Shown here: positions 16,917 through 28,330 of the stretch, in pieces
Numbering within the stretch: position 1 is the first letter of the stretch
Layout of the letters: every line of letters begins with the position of its first letter
NCBI GenBank assembly: GCA_916610825.1
Contig: OU744447.1
Coordinates: 15,235,751 to 15,299,750 of the forward strand
Source: Haliclystus octoradiatus
Taxonomy: Eukaryota > Cnidaria > Staurozoa > Stauromedusae > Haliclystidae
DNA length: 64,000 bases
Reading direction: 5' to 3'
The notes under the pieces: generated by a model
Database searches by the model: none
Seen by the model: the letters and a program-made list of their open reading frames with translations, nothing else
What the model was told of the DNA's origin: nothing
Made by a program: the position numbers and the translations under genes

Positions 16917-19900
16917 CTATTAATGATCTAATAATATGATTACCCATTATGATCTGTCAATAATGTTTATATGACCACTATGATCTAGAAATAATGTACA
17001 TATAGCTACCATGATCTGGTAAAAACTTAAATCTACCAACTATGATCTAGTCTTAAGTCTCCTGTGTTTACCACGATGTATAGGGATCTAGAAATGAATG
17101 ACTTGAATCTACTATGATCTAGTAATGATCTACAAAAAATGTTCATCTATCCACTATCATCTGGAAATAATCTAATATTAATGTCCATCTACCCACTATG
17201 ATCTAGTAATAAGTCTTCTGTATTTACCATGATGTATAGGGATCTAGAAATGAGTGACTTGTATCCACTATGATCTAGCAGTGATCTAGTAATAATGTAA
17301 ACCTACGCAATTTGATCTACTAAAACTTACATCTACCCACTTTGTTCAAGTAATAAGTCTCTTGTATTCATTATGATGTATAGGTATCTAGAATAGCGTG
17401 GTTTGTGTCTACTATGATCTAGTCATGATTACCCACCATGATCTGTCAATAATGTTTATATGACCGCTATGATCTAGAAATTATGTACATATAACTACTA
17501 TGATCTAGTAAAAACTTACATCTACCCACTATGATCTAGTAATAAGTCTCCTGTATTCACTATGATGTATGGGGATCTAGAAAGAGTGACTTGTATCTAC
17601 TATGATCTAGTTATGATCTACAAATAATGCTTATCTATATACTATCATCTGGTAATGATCTGATATTAATGTCCATCTACCCACTATGATCTAGTAATAA
17701 TGTACATATACCCATTATGATCTAGTAAAAAGTTACATCTAACCACAATGATCTAGTGAGAAGTCTCTTGCATTCACTATGATGTATGGGGATCTAGAAA
17801 GAGTAACTTGTATCTACTATGATCTAGTTATGATCTACAAATAATGATTATCTATCTACTATCATCTGGTAATGATCTGATATTAATGTCCATCTACCCG
17901 ATATGATCTAGTAATAATATAGATATGACCACTATGATCTAAGAATTATGTACATATACCCATTATGATCTAGTAAAAAGTTACATCTACCCACAATGAT
18001 CTAGTGAGAAGTTTCTTGTATTCACTGTGATAAATAGGGATCTAGAAAATAGTGGTTTGTATCTACTATGATCTTGCCATGATTACCCACTATGATCTAT
18101 CAATAATGTTTATTTGACCACAATGATCTAGTAATAATGTTTATATTACCACTATGATCTAGAAATAACGTATATATAACTACTATGATCTAGTAAAAAC
18201 TTACATCTACCCACTATGATCCAGTAATTAGTCACTTGTATCCACTGTCATCTATTGATCTAGTAATAATTAAAATCTTCACATTGTGATCTGGCAATAG
18301 CTGACTCTTATTCTCTATGATCTACTTATTATATAGAAGGAATTAGCATATATCCACTATGACCTACTTATGCTCATGTAGTATTAACCATCTACCCACC
18401 TTAATATAGTAATAATGTAAATATACCCGATATGATTTAGCAATGAATCACTTGTATCCACTATGATCTAGTAGTGATTTGGAGAGGTGTTGCTTGTATC
18501 CACTATGTTCAAGAAATGATCTAGAAATATTATATATCTAACCACTATGATCTAGTGAGAAGTCAACTGAATCAACCATGATCTGTTATTAATCTAGAAA
18601 GAACTACCTCTTATCCACAATGATTTATTAATGATCTAGTAATATAGTTCGTCTACTAGGTATATTATGTTAATGAGTCGCTGGTATCCAATGTGATTTA
18701 GGAGTGATCTGGAAACGAGTGACTTATATCTACTATGATCTAGCTATGATCTACAAATACTGTTCATCTATCCACAATCATCATGTAATGATCTATTATT
18801 TATGTGCATCTACCCACTATGATCTAGTAATAAGTCTCTTGTATTCACTATGATGAATAGGGTTATAGAAAACAGTGGTTTGTATCTACTATGATCTAGT
18901 CATGATTATCCACTATGATTTGTCAATAATGTTTATATGACCACTATGATCTAGTAATAATGTTTATATGACCACTATGATCTAGAAATAATGTACATAT
19001 AACTACCATGATCTAGTAAAAATTTACATCTACGCACTATGATCTAGTAATAAGTCTAATGTATTCATTATGATGTATGGGGATCTAGAAACGAGTGACT
19101 TGTATCTACTATGATCTAGCTATGATCTACAAATATGTTCATCTATCCACAATCATCATGTAATGATCTATTATTTATGTGCATCTACCCGATATGATCT
19201 AGTAATAATGTAGATTATGACCACTATGATCTAGTAATAAGGCTTCTGTATTTACCATGATGTATAGGGATCTAGAAATGAGTGACTTGTATCCACTATG
19301 ATCTAGCAGTGATCTAGTAATAATGTAAACCTACCCACTATGATCTACTAAAACTTACATCTACCCACTTTGTTCTAGTACTAAGTCTCTTGTATTCACT
19401 ATGATGAATAGGGTTATAGAAAAGAGTGGTTTGTATCTACTATGATCTAGTCATGATTATTCACTATGATTTGTCAATAATGTTTATATGACCACTATGA
19501 TCTAGTAATAATGTTTATATGACTACTATGATCTAGAAATAATGTACATATAACTACCATGATCTAGTAAAAATTTACATTTACGCACTATGATCTGGTA
19601 ATAAGTCTAATGTATTCATTATGATGTATGGGGATCTAGAAACGAGTGACTTGTATCTACTATGATCTACAAAAATGTTCATCTATCCACAATCATCATG
19701 TAATGATCTATTATTTATGTGCATCTACCGGATATGATCTAGTAATAATGTAGATTAGGACCACTATGATCTAGAATAATGTACATATACCCACTATGAT
19801 CTAGTGAAAACTTACATCTACCCACTATGATCTAGTAATAAGTCTCCTGTATTCACTATCATGTATGGGGATCTAGAAAGAGTGACTTGTATCTACTATG

Positions 19901-20981
19901 ATCTAGTTATGATCTACAAATAATGCTTATCTATCTACTATCATCTGATAATGATCTTATATTAATGTCCATCTACCCACTATGATCTAGTTATAATGTT
20001 TATATGACCAGTATGATCTAGAAATAATGTACATATAACTACCATGATCTAGTAAAAATTTACATCTACGCACTATGATCTAGTAATAAGTCTAATGTAT
20101 TCATTATGATGTATGGGGATCTAGAAACGAGTGACTTGTATCTACTATGATCTAGCTATGATCTACAAAAATGTTCATCTATCCACAATCATCATGTAAT
20201 GATCTATTATTTATGTGCATCTACCGGATATGATCTAGTAATAATGTAGATTAGGACCACTATGATCTAGAATAATGTACATATACCCACTATGATCAAG
20301 TAAAAAGTTACATCTACACACTATGATCTAGTGATAAGTCTCTTGCATTCGCTATGATGTAAAGGGATCTTGAAAGGGTGACTTGTATCTACTATGATCT
20401 AGTTATGATCTACAAATAATTTTTATCTATCTACTATTATCTGGTAATGATCAGATATTAATGTCCATCTACCCGATGTGATCTAAGAATAATGTACATA
20501 TGACAACTATGATATAGAAATAATGTACATATACCCGCTATGATCTAGTCTAAACTTACATCTACCTATCAAGAACCAGTAATAAGTCTACTGTATTGAC
20601 TATGATGTATAGGGATCTAGAAAAGAGTGACTTGTATCTACTATGCTCTAGTTATGATCTACAAATAATGTTCAACTATCCACTATGACCTGGTAATGAT
20701 CTAATAGTAATCTCCCTGTACCCACTATGATCTAGTAGTATTGTACATCTACCCACTATGATCTGGTAATAATGTATATATACCCGATATGATATAACAA
20801 TGAATCACTTGTATCCACTATAACCTAGTAGTGATTTGGTGAGGTGTTGATTGTATCCACTATGTTCCAGAATTGATCTAGAAATATTATACATCTATCC
20901 ACTATGATCTAGTGAAAAGTCAATTGAATCCACCGTGATCTGTTATCAATCTAGAAAGAAGTACCTTTTATCCACAATGAT
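16917..20981 (+). repeat. Higher-order satellite unit, copy 5 (4,065 bp)
   Basis: Shares the variants catatagctacc and gatctggtaaaaac (near 17,002) with copy 6 only. It includes a divergent block at about 18,240-18,720 (for example gttcgtctactagg) that recurs 4,065 bp later. Confidence 0.8.
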
Positions 20982-22914
20982 CTATTAATGATCTAATAAT
21001 ATGATTACCCATTATGATCTGTCAATAATGTTTATATGACCACTATGATCTAGAAATAATGTACATATAGCTACCATGATCTGGTAAAAACTTAAATCTA
21101 CCAACTATGATCTAGTCTTAAGTCTCCTGTGTTTACCACGATGTATAGGGATCTAGAAATGAATGACTTGAATCTACTATGATCTAGTAATGATCTACAA
21201 AAAATGTTCATCTATCCACTATCATCTGGAAATAATCTAATATTAATGTCCATCTACCCACTATGATCTAGTAATAAGTCTTCTGTATTTACCATGATGT
21301 ATAGGGATCTAGAAATGAGTGACTTGTATCCACTATGATCTAGCAGTGATCTAGTAATAATGTAAACCTACGCAATTTGATCTACTAAAACTTACATCTA
21401 CCCACTTTGTTCAAGTAATAAGTCTCTTGTATTCATTATGATGTATAGGTATCTAGAATAGCGTGGTTTGTGTCTACTATGATCTAGTCATGATTACCCA
21501 CCATGATCTGTCAATAATGTTTATATGACCGCTATGATCTAGAAATTATGTACATATAACTACTATGATCTAGTAAAAACTTACATCTACCCACTATGAT
21601 CTAGTAATAAGTCTCCTGTATTCACTATGATGTATGGGGATCTAGAAAGAGTGACTTGTATCTACTATGATCTAGTTATGATCTACAAATAATGCTTATC
21701 TATCTACTATCATCTGGTAATGATCTGATATTAATGTCCATCTACCCACTATGATCTAGTAATAATGTACATATACCCATTATGATCTAGTAAAAAGTTA
21801 CATCTAACCACAATGATCTAGTGAGAAGTCTCTTGCATTCACTATGATGTATGGGGATCTAGAAAGAGTGACTTGTATCTACTATGATCTAGTTATGATC
21901 TACAAATAATGATTATCTATCTACTATCATCTGGTAATGATCTGATATTAATGTCCATCTACCCGATATGATCTAGTAATAATATAGATATGACCACTAT
22001 GATCTAAGAATTATGTACATATACCCATTATGATCTAGTAAAAAGTTACATCTACCCACAATGATCTAGTGAGAAGTTTCTTGTATTCACTGTGATAAAT
22101 AGGGATCTAGAAAATAGTGGTTTGTATCTACTATGATCTTGCCATGATTACCCACTATGATCTATCAATAATGTTTATTTGACCACAATGATCTAGTAAT
22201 AATGTTTATATTACCACTATGATCTAGAAATAACGTATATATAACTACTATGATCTAGTAAAAACTTACATCTACCCACTATGATCCAGTAATTAGTCAC
22301 TTGTATCCACTGTCATCTATTGATCTAGTAATAATTAAAATCTTCACATTGTGATCTGGCAATAGCTGACTCTTATTCTCTATGATCTACTTATTATATA
22401 GAAGGAATTAGCATATATCCACTATGACCTACTTATGCTCATGTAGTATTAACCATCTACCCACCTTAATATAGTAATAATGTAAATATACCCGATATGA
22501 TTTAGCAATGAATCACTTGTATCCACTATGATCTAGTAGTGATTTGGAGAGGTGTTGCTTGTATCCACTATGTTCAAGAAATGATCTAGAAATATTATAT
22601 ATCTAACCACTATGATCTAGTGAGAAGTCAACTGAATCAACCATGATCTGTTATTAATCTAGAAAGAACTACCTTTTATCCACAATGATTTATTAATGAT
22701 CTAGTAATATAGTTCGTCTACTAGGTATATTATGTTAATGAGTCGCTGGTATCCAATGTGATTTAGGAGTGATCTGGAAACGAGTGACTTATATCTACTA
22801 TGATCTAGCTATGATCTACAAATACTGTTCATCTATCCACAATCATCATGTAATGATCTATTATTTATGTGCATCTACCCACTATGATCTAGTAATAAGT
22901 CTCCTGTATTTACC
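20982..22914 (+). repeat. Higher-order satellite unit, copy 6 (truncated at the inversion)
   Basis: Near-identical to copy 5 over its length. It stops at the inversion point, where the text of the repeat changes from forward to reverse complement. Confidence 0.8.
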
Positions 22915-23537
22915 ATCACATTGGATACAAGTGACTCATTACTGGATCATAGTGGGTAGATGTATATTATTTGTAGATCATTCTTAGATCATAGTAAACA
23001 CATGTAAATACTCTCCAAATCACTACTACATCGTAGTGGATACCTTTTTCTCGTTACGAGATCACAAATGCTACCAATGACTCTGTACTAGATCAAATTG
23101 GGTATAGGTAAATTATACTACATCATAGTGGGTACATGTACATAATTACTAGATCAATGAGGGTAGACGTACATGATTACTAGACCATTAATTCATGATT
23201 TTGGCTAGATGTAGAATATTCTTAAATCATTACTATTTCCTACTTGACACAAGGAAATAATTTTTAAGATCACTACTAGATCATAGTGGATACAAGTGGA
23301 TCATTGCTAGATAAAGAATTTAATCATTGACTCATTACTAGATTATAATGGGTATATGTACATTATTTCTAGATCATATTGGTCAAATACACATTATTAT
23401 TAGATCATAGTTAGGAGATGGACATTATTATTAGATCATAACCAGATCATAGTGGATAGATGAACATTTTATCTAGATCATAACTAGATCATAGTAGATA
23501 CAAGTCACTCTTTACTAGATGCCTATACATCATAGTG
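22915..23537 (-). repeat. Same satellite in inverted orientation, left of the LINE
   Basis: From cacattggatacaagtgac onward every monomer reads as the reverse complement (gatcatagtgggtagatgta) of the forward arm. It ends at tacatcatagtg, where the LINE 3' tail begins, and the interrupted monomer resumes at about 28,331. Confidence 0.9.
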
Positions 23538-23691
23538 TGTGTGTGTGTGTGTATAATTTTATTTCGATTCGTAACCAAAATAAGCAAATGCTCGTTTATA
23601 CATTGATACGAATTTAAAAGTAAGTTATTAGTTATAATATTGTAAATTAGTAGAAATAATGATAAGGATAATAGTATTAATAATATAATAT

Positions 23692-23793
23692 AATTTTTAT
23701 TTTTATTTTATTATTTTGTTATTTTTTTTATTTTTTTATTTTTTATTTTTGTTTTGTTTTTTTTTTTCGTTTTTTTTTTTTTTTTCGTTTTTT
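23692..23793 (-). repeat. A-rich tract in the LINE 3' untranslated region
   Basis: About 100 bases that are almost pure A on the element's sense strand (T on the plus strand), with interspersed cg and ta. It lies between the ORF2 stop and about 140 bp of unique 3' sequence, so it is internal and not the terminal tail; the terminus itself is (AC)n. Confidence 0.8.
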
Positions 23794-23881
23794 GAACGAG
23801 ACAAGTTCCATAATTATGCTAATTGTTTTATATTTATGAGGAGTATACTAGTGTTTTGATATATATAACATTATAATCTAA

Positions 23882-26800
23882 CTATCGACAGCTGATTGAC
23901 ATAAACCAATAATTTATTTTCCATTCCAGGGATGTCAAATACGCAAGAGTTGACTCTTTGAATGTTTTTATTGCTTCCCCACGTATTACTTCCGGGATAA
24001 AGTTCCAGACTCTAGTACCTACTGCTACAATCGACCATTTCATCAGGGTTGTTCTGCAAATGGGTGGGATGAGTTTGTTTGGACGGCAAGATGACGTATA
24101 TTTAGTGTTGGATATCTTGAAGAGGGAGTGTAAAAGTTTTGGAGTTTCTGTTATGAGTGTTTTGTGGATCATATTGGTTAATTTTACTATTCTTCTGACG
24201 TGTAGAGATGGAAGACGATATTCTTTACCAGTATTGGGTCGTGTTAGGTGTTTTAGTGATTTTTCTTGAATTCTTTCTAATTTTAGTCTATCCGTTTGAT
24301 TAATTCCAAGAAGAAGTAGGCTACAATGTTCTAGGTGAGGACGGATGTATGTCTTGTAAAGTGTATTGGCAAGGTGTGGGTTTAGGGATTTCTTAACCTG
24401 TTTGATTTGATATAGGGAGAGATTGGCTTTTCTGATGCAATTGCGAAGATGACATCTCATGTTTAATCTACTGTCAATGTGAGCACCGAGTATCTTTATT
24501 ATATTGAGCCAAGGTAAGGTTACATCATCGATTGTAATGTCTTTGTTATGTATTTGATTAGTACTTAGAAGATTTGCGCTCGTAACGTGAATGTCGGGTT
24601 CTGGAATGTGAGTGATTAGTAGGCATTGAGTTTTTGAGGGGTTCAGTTTTAGACAATTCAGCTGGAACCATTGGTGCACTTTTTCCAAGTCTTTGTTGAG
24701 GTGTTGGACAGCAGTGTTTTTGTGGTTGGAGGAATAGTATAGCGTTGTATCATCTGCGTATCGTATGATGGAAGAGGTTATTGGAAGAAATGAAAAGTCT
24801 GCTACGTAGATATTAAATAGTTGTGGTGATATTATCGATCCTTGTGGGACTCCCCTAGGGCAGGAGAAGGGTGAGGAAGTCTGACTTTCAACTCTGATAG
24901 ATTTTGTTCTTCCACTTAGGTAATTGTTGATTAAGTTACAACTTGATGGATTTACACCGTAAGCTCTCAGTTTTTCCATCAGAAGTTTATGGTGTACCAT
25001 ATCAAATGCCTTGGAGAGATCGAGGGAGACGATTGCAGTAGTTTGTTTTTTGTTGATGGCTGTTCTAAAATCTTGTGTGAGTTTCATGAGGGCCATTTCA
25101 GCACTGTGACTATGTACAAAGCCAAACATATCAGGTGGGAAAATTGGTTTGAAGTGATTTTGGAGTTGATTTGCTAAGATTTTCTCGAATGTTTGGAGAT
25201 ATGAGTGAGGATGGTAATTGGTCGATAATTTTCTTTATTTGATGGATCGTTTTTTTTGTATATTGGTGAGACTATGCCATGTTTCCAGGCTTTTGGTATT
25301 TCATTTATTGTTATTAAGTGATTGAATAAATCGGTAATAGGAGAGGTGAGGCTAGGTAGGATAGTTTTAAGGAAGCTTACGGATATGTTATCGGCCCCAG
25401 TTGCCTTATTAGTTCTGAATCTTTTGATAATGTTATTTACTTCATTGTCTGATGTGTATTTAAAACAGAAGGAAGTGCAGGAGCGATTCATGATTTGATG
25501 TATGCTTGGGTGATTTTTGAGATAGTCGGCAGTCCAGTTTGGAGTAGGTGGTATACATTTTTTAAAATAACTTCCTATTATTTGTGCTTTTTCTTTAGCG
25601 GAGGTTGTTAAGCAATTGTTTTCCAATAAATTAGCTACATTAGCAGATTTGTTTTTCCCAATACCAGTGATTTTTTGTAGGTTACGGTGAAATTTTGAGG
25701 GTTCAGTCTTTGAAGATGTTTCGAGATATTGTTGGAGGCTGTGTCGTTTAAGTTTTGTGACTAGATTCCGTTGAGTGTGGAAGCGGCGGATATTTTCTTC
25801 ATTTCGTGGTAACTTCGATAAGTGATCTCTGAGTCTGATAGCTTCGTCGATTTTAGCTGTAATCCATGGTGGTCTTTGTGCCTTGATAAGTTTAGATGTC
25901 AATGGTGAATGTTTCTCTATGACTGAGTTAACTTCAAAGAACCATCTGTTCCATACATCATCGGCTGACAGTAGCTCACCGTTATCATTAGTGTACATAC
26001 GTTCCCATTGTATCCCACAGAGATCATTATTGAGTGAAGTAAAGTTTGTATTTTTCGTTTTTCTGTAAGTAATTAATCTTGGCTGTGTGCGTAGGCATTT
26101 AGTTTTGTATGTTGTCATACAGATACTGTGGTCGGAAGCTCCAGTTGCGATGATGTTACTAGCAACGAAGTGTCTTGGATGCGATACGAGTATGACATCA
26201 AGTGATGTCCCTGATGATGGTCTGGTTGGTCCATTGATCAGATTGATGAGAGCGTAGTTATCAATAAATTCTTGAAGGGATTGTCCAGTAGTGTTATTCA
26301 CTTTTTTGCTAATATCGCAATTCAAATCACCTAGCAATACTACCTCAGATCTTGATCTAAGTAATGTTTCCATAATACTATTCAGACAGTCAAAATACTT
26401 TTTCAGTGCAAAATTTGGTGGCCGGTATGTTAATATTATTGACACCTTTTTTAAGCCAAATTTAATATCGAATGCCATCATCTCAATTTCGTTATTTTCC
26501 CATTTAGGTTTTCTTCTGCAAGCGATGTTGTCGTTGATGTAGAATACAAGCCCACCTCCAGCAGTGCTGTTGGGACGGTCTTTCCTATGTAGAGTGAATC
26601 CATCTAAGTCTATTTGCTTATTGTTTATATTAGTGTTTAATTTGGTTTCACATAGGGCAATGATATTCGGTGATAATTTATTAGATTCGATTTCGTGCTG
26701 CTTCCCCCTTAGACTGTTGCAGTTCCAGCTGACGATGTTAATATTATGAATTGGTCCAGGGTTGGGATGTATATCACCACAGCAGAGCATTATTAGATAG

Positions 26801-27021
26801 ATAAGTGTTATAAAGTATTGGTTGATCTGTGAAAAACATTTGAGTACAGTAGTGAATGATGTAGTTATTGTGACATACAAATTGTTTATGGTGGATAATA
26901 CGATATGCTTCAATATTTTATAAAGTTTTGTTTTCGTGTTAGTCGTAGTTACTTGATATTTACTGATGGATGAGTTAAATAATCCAGTTGATATTCGGAA
27001 TTGTTGATTATTGATGGGCAT
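23882..27021 (-). pseudogene. LINE ORF2, endonuclease plus reverse transcriptase (frameshifted)
   Basis: The first ATG overlaps the end of ORF1. An N-terminal hydrophobic segment (residues about 65-80) runs into CGDIHPNPGP (81-90), a 2A-like NPGP motif. The apurinic-type endonuclease follows: SWNCNSL (98-104), ETK (125-127), GDLN (231-234), LDVILVS (274-280) and ASDH (295-298). Reverse transcriptase begins around KATGADN and ENYRPITIL. The frame is then lost near 25,195, where one base is missing after HISK; reading resumes one frame over with FEKILANQ and continues through LSKAFD, GVPQGSIISP and the catalytic YADD to a stop at 23,882. In total about 1,046 codons. I see no RNase H domain. The two halves cannot make a working polymerase as they stand. 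Confidence 0.9.
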
Positions 27022-28048
27022 TGCGGTATTTTGTTTGGGTCATATGCTGAAGTTGTTTTTCGATGATTCCATAAGTGGCGTTTGTGAAAGTTGTATTTCC
27101 GATGTTGCGTTTTATGTGTAACAGTAGTAGTGGGCAACTGCCATCGAAGGTGTGATGCGATGTTGCTTTGCATTGGAATGCCTTCGATTTGCAGCATGCG
27201 GCACATTTTCTTTCTTTCCTGCTGCATTTCTTTTTCCTGTCTAGTGGATGTTGATCACCACAATCAAAGCAAATTGACTCTTCGTCAATCATTTCACAAT
27301 TTTTTGTACTGTGACCAAGACAGCCACAATGAAAACATCGAATCGGCTTCAGATCTGGATAGGCGCAGACATTTAGTATTGAATCAAGTCTTAGCCACAT
27401 GTTGTTCTCGGCAAGCTTAGAGAATGCTTTGGATGCTAGTCGTAAGGATACTCTTTGATCAAGAGCATTCTCTTTTGTTGGAAACAGATATAAATTAATA
27501 ATGTCATTTTGACTCTCAAAAATGTCTGGATTGTCAGCAAGCAGTGAATCATGGATAGCTTTAGATGTCATCCATTTCGGAACATTTGGAATAATTGCGA
27601 CTGGAGCTCTTTTTTTTATTTCTTTGTAGGTAATTTTACCTTTACTTAAGGATGATTTTATGCTGGCTAGCTTTTCATTCGGCACTTCGATCGAGGTTGT
27701 TTTCCCTTTTGTTGTAATTATTGATCCTTTAACATTAATTTTACTTTTCTTTAGTTTTTCTACTATTTTTTCAGAAGGTTCATCTGAAAGAAGCTTTGTG
27801 CAGTTTTTTGTTGTTCCATTAATTGTTCTATTGACAATTAATGCATTGTTAGGGGCTGTAGCCACTACTTGTGACCAAGAATTTGGTTGACATGGCAACT
27901 TTTCCCGCTCGATAAATTTAGAAATAATTTCTTTTAATTCAGATATTTCTTCCCTCATTTCATTGATCGATTCCTTCAGTTTATCATTGCATTTACATTC
28001 TAAGCCTTCATTGTCACTGGTACTCTATTTGGCCCGTTTCTTTCCCAT
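27008..28048 (-). pseudogene. LINE ORF1, gag-like nucleic-acid-binding protein (nonsense at codon 8)
   Basis: Reads MGKKRAK and then a TAG at 28,027-28,025, after which the same frame continues open (STSDNEG...) to the stop at 27,010-27,008. The intact frame would be 346 codons. The N-terminal part contains a Glu/Lys-rich helical stretch (EEISELKEIISKF), followed by a basic middle region. Near the C-terminus is a CCHC knuckle CFHCGCLGHSTKNC, then further Cys/His clusters (CFDCGDQH, CAACC). ORF1 proteins of this type bind the element RNA and act as chaperones. Re-initiation at the Met at 27,958 could still give a 316-residue product. The last 14 bases overlap the ORF2 start, as in LINEs with coupled translation. 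Confidence 0.85.
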
Positions 28049-28330
28049 CTCTAGCAAATTCAAAATATCTGTGCTTACCTATCGATTGTTTACATCGTTG
28101 ATCGTTGATCTTTGATGAGGATATTGAAGCAAAAGATAAGTTGATAAGTTTACATCAATTCTTTAACACCATTTGTTCAAGATGTGATATATTTCGATAT
28201 TATTACCAAATCAGTCATTGAGCAATAATAAATTATATCTTAAATATGGTTATATTCAAAATAATGATAAATTGAAGAACCTAGTGAATATTAACGACCA
28301 AACGAGTGCCGCGACTCAATCCAGTAAATA
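28049..28330 (-). other. LINE 5' untranslated region
   Basis: Non-satellite sequence between the satellite junction and the ORF1 ATG at 28,048. It would contain any internal promoter; I recognise no specific element. At the junction the satellite string tgtattcac is followed by a similar tgtatttac, which looks like short filler or microhomology at the 5' integration point. Confidence 0.6.

Larger units (their letters stand above)
1..22914 (+). repeat. 31-bp satellite array, forward arm, with higher-order organisation
   Basis: The whole stretch is built from degenerate 31-bp monomers around the core ctatgatctag, followed by variable spacers such as taataatgt and a tail like catctaccca. Examples spaced exactly 31 bp apart are visible near 1,020-1,110. 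Longer 40-42 bp variants carry an extra internal copy of part of the core (for example gttatgatctac). Monomer variants recur in a fixed order, giving higher-order units of 3.5-5.3 kb marked by the string attaatgatctaataatatg at about 2, 4,101, 9,399, 12,898, 16,917 and 20,982. The sequence is dense in stop codons and no convincing gene lies in it. It could be centromeric, pericentromeric, subtelomeric or interstitial heterochromatin; the sequence alone does not say which. Confidence 0.95.
23538..28330 (-). mobile_element. Near-full-length APE-type non-LTR retrotransposon (LINE, CR1/L2/Jockey-like), inactivated
   Basis: On the minus strand, in order: a 5' region of about 280 bp, a gag-like ORF1 with zinc knuckles, an overlapping ORF2 with apurinic-type endonuclease and reverse transcriptase, a 3' untranslated region with a long A-rich tract, and a short (AC)n tail at 23,538-23,552. 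It sits inside one inverted satellite monomer: tacatcatagtg on the left and agtgaatacagtagac on the right rejoin to give the unbroken satellite reading seen near 31,827. Only about 4 bp (agtg) appears to be duplicated. Two lesions (an ORF1 nonsense codon and an ORF2 frameshift) mark this copy as dead. The clade assignment is from overall layout and motifs only. Confidence 0.9.

Noticed and set aside
22769..22987. Open frame of 72 codons across the satellite inversion
   Set aside because: It is translated satellite text rich in Tyr/Ile/His with no family resemblance; it exists only because the inversion removes the usual stop codons.
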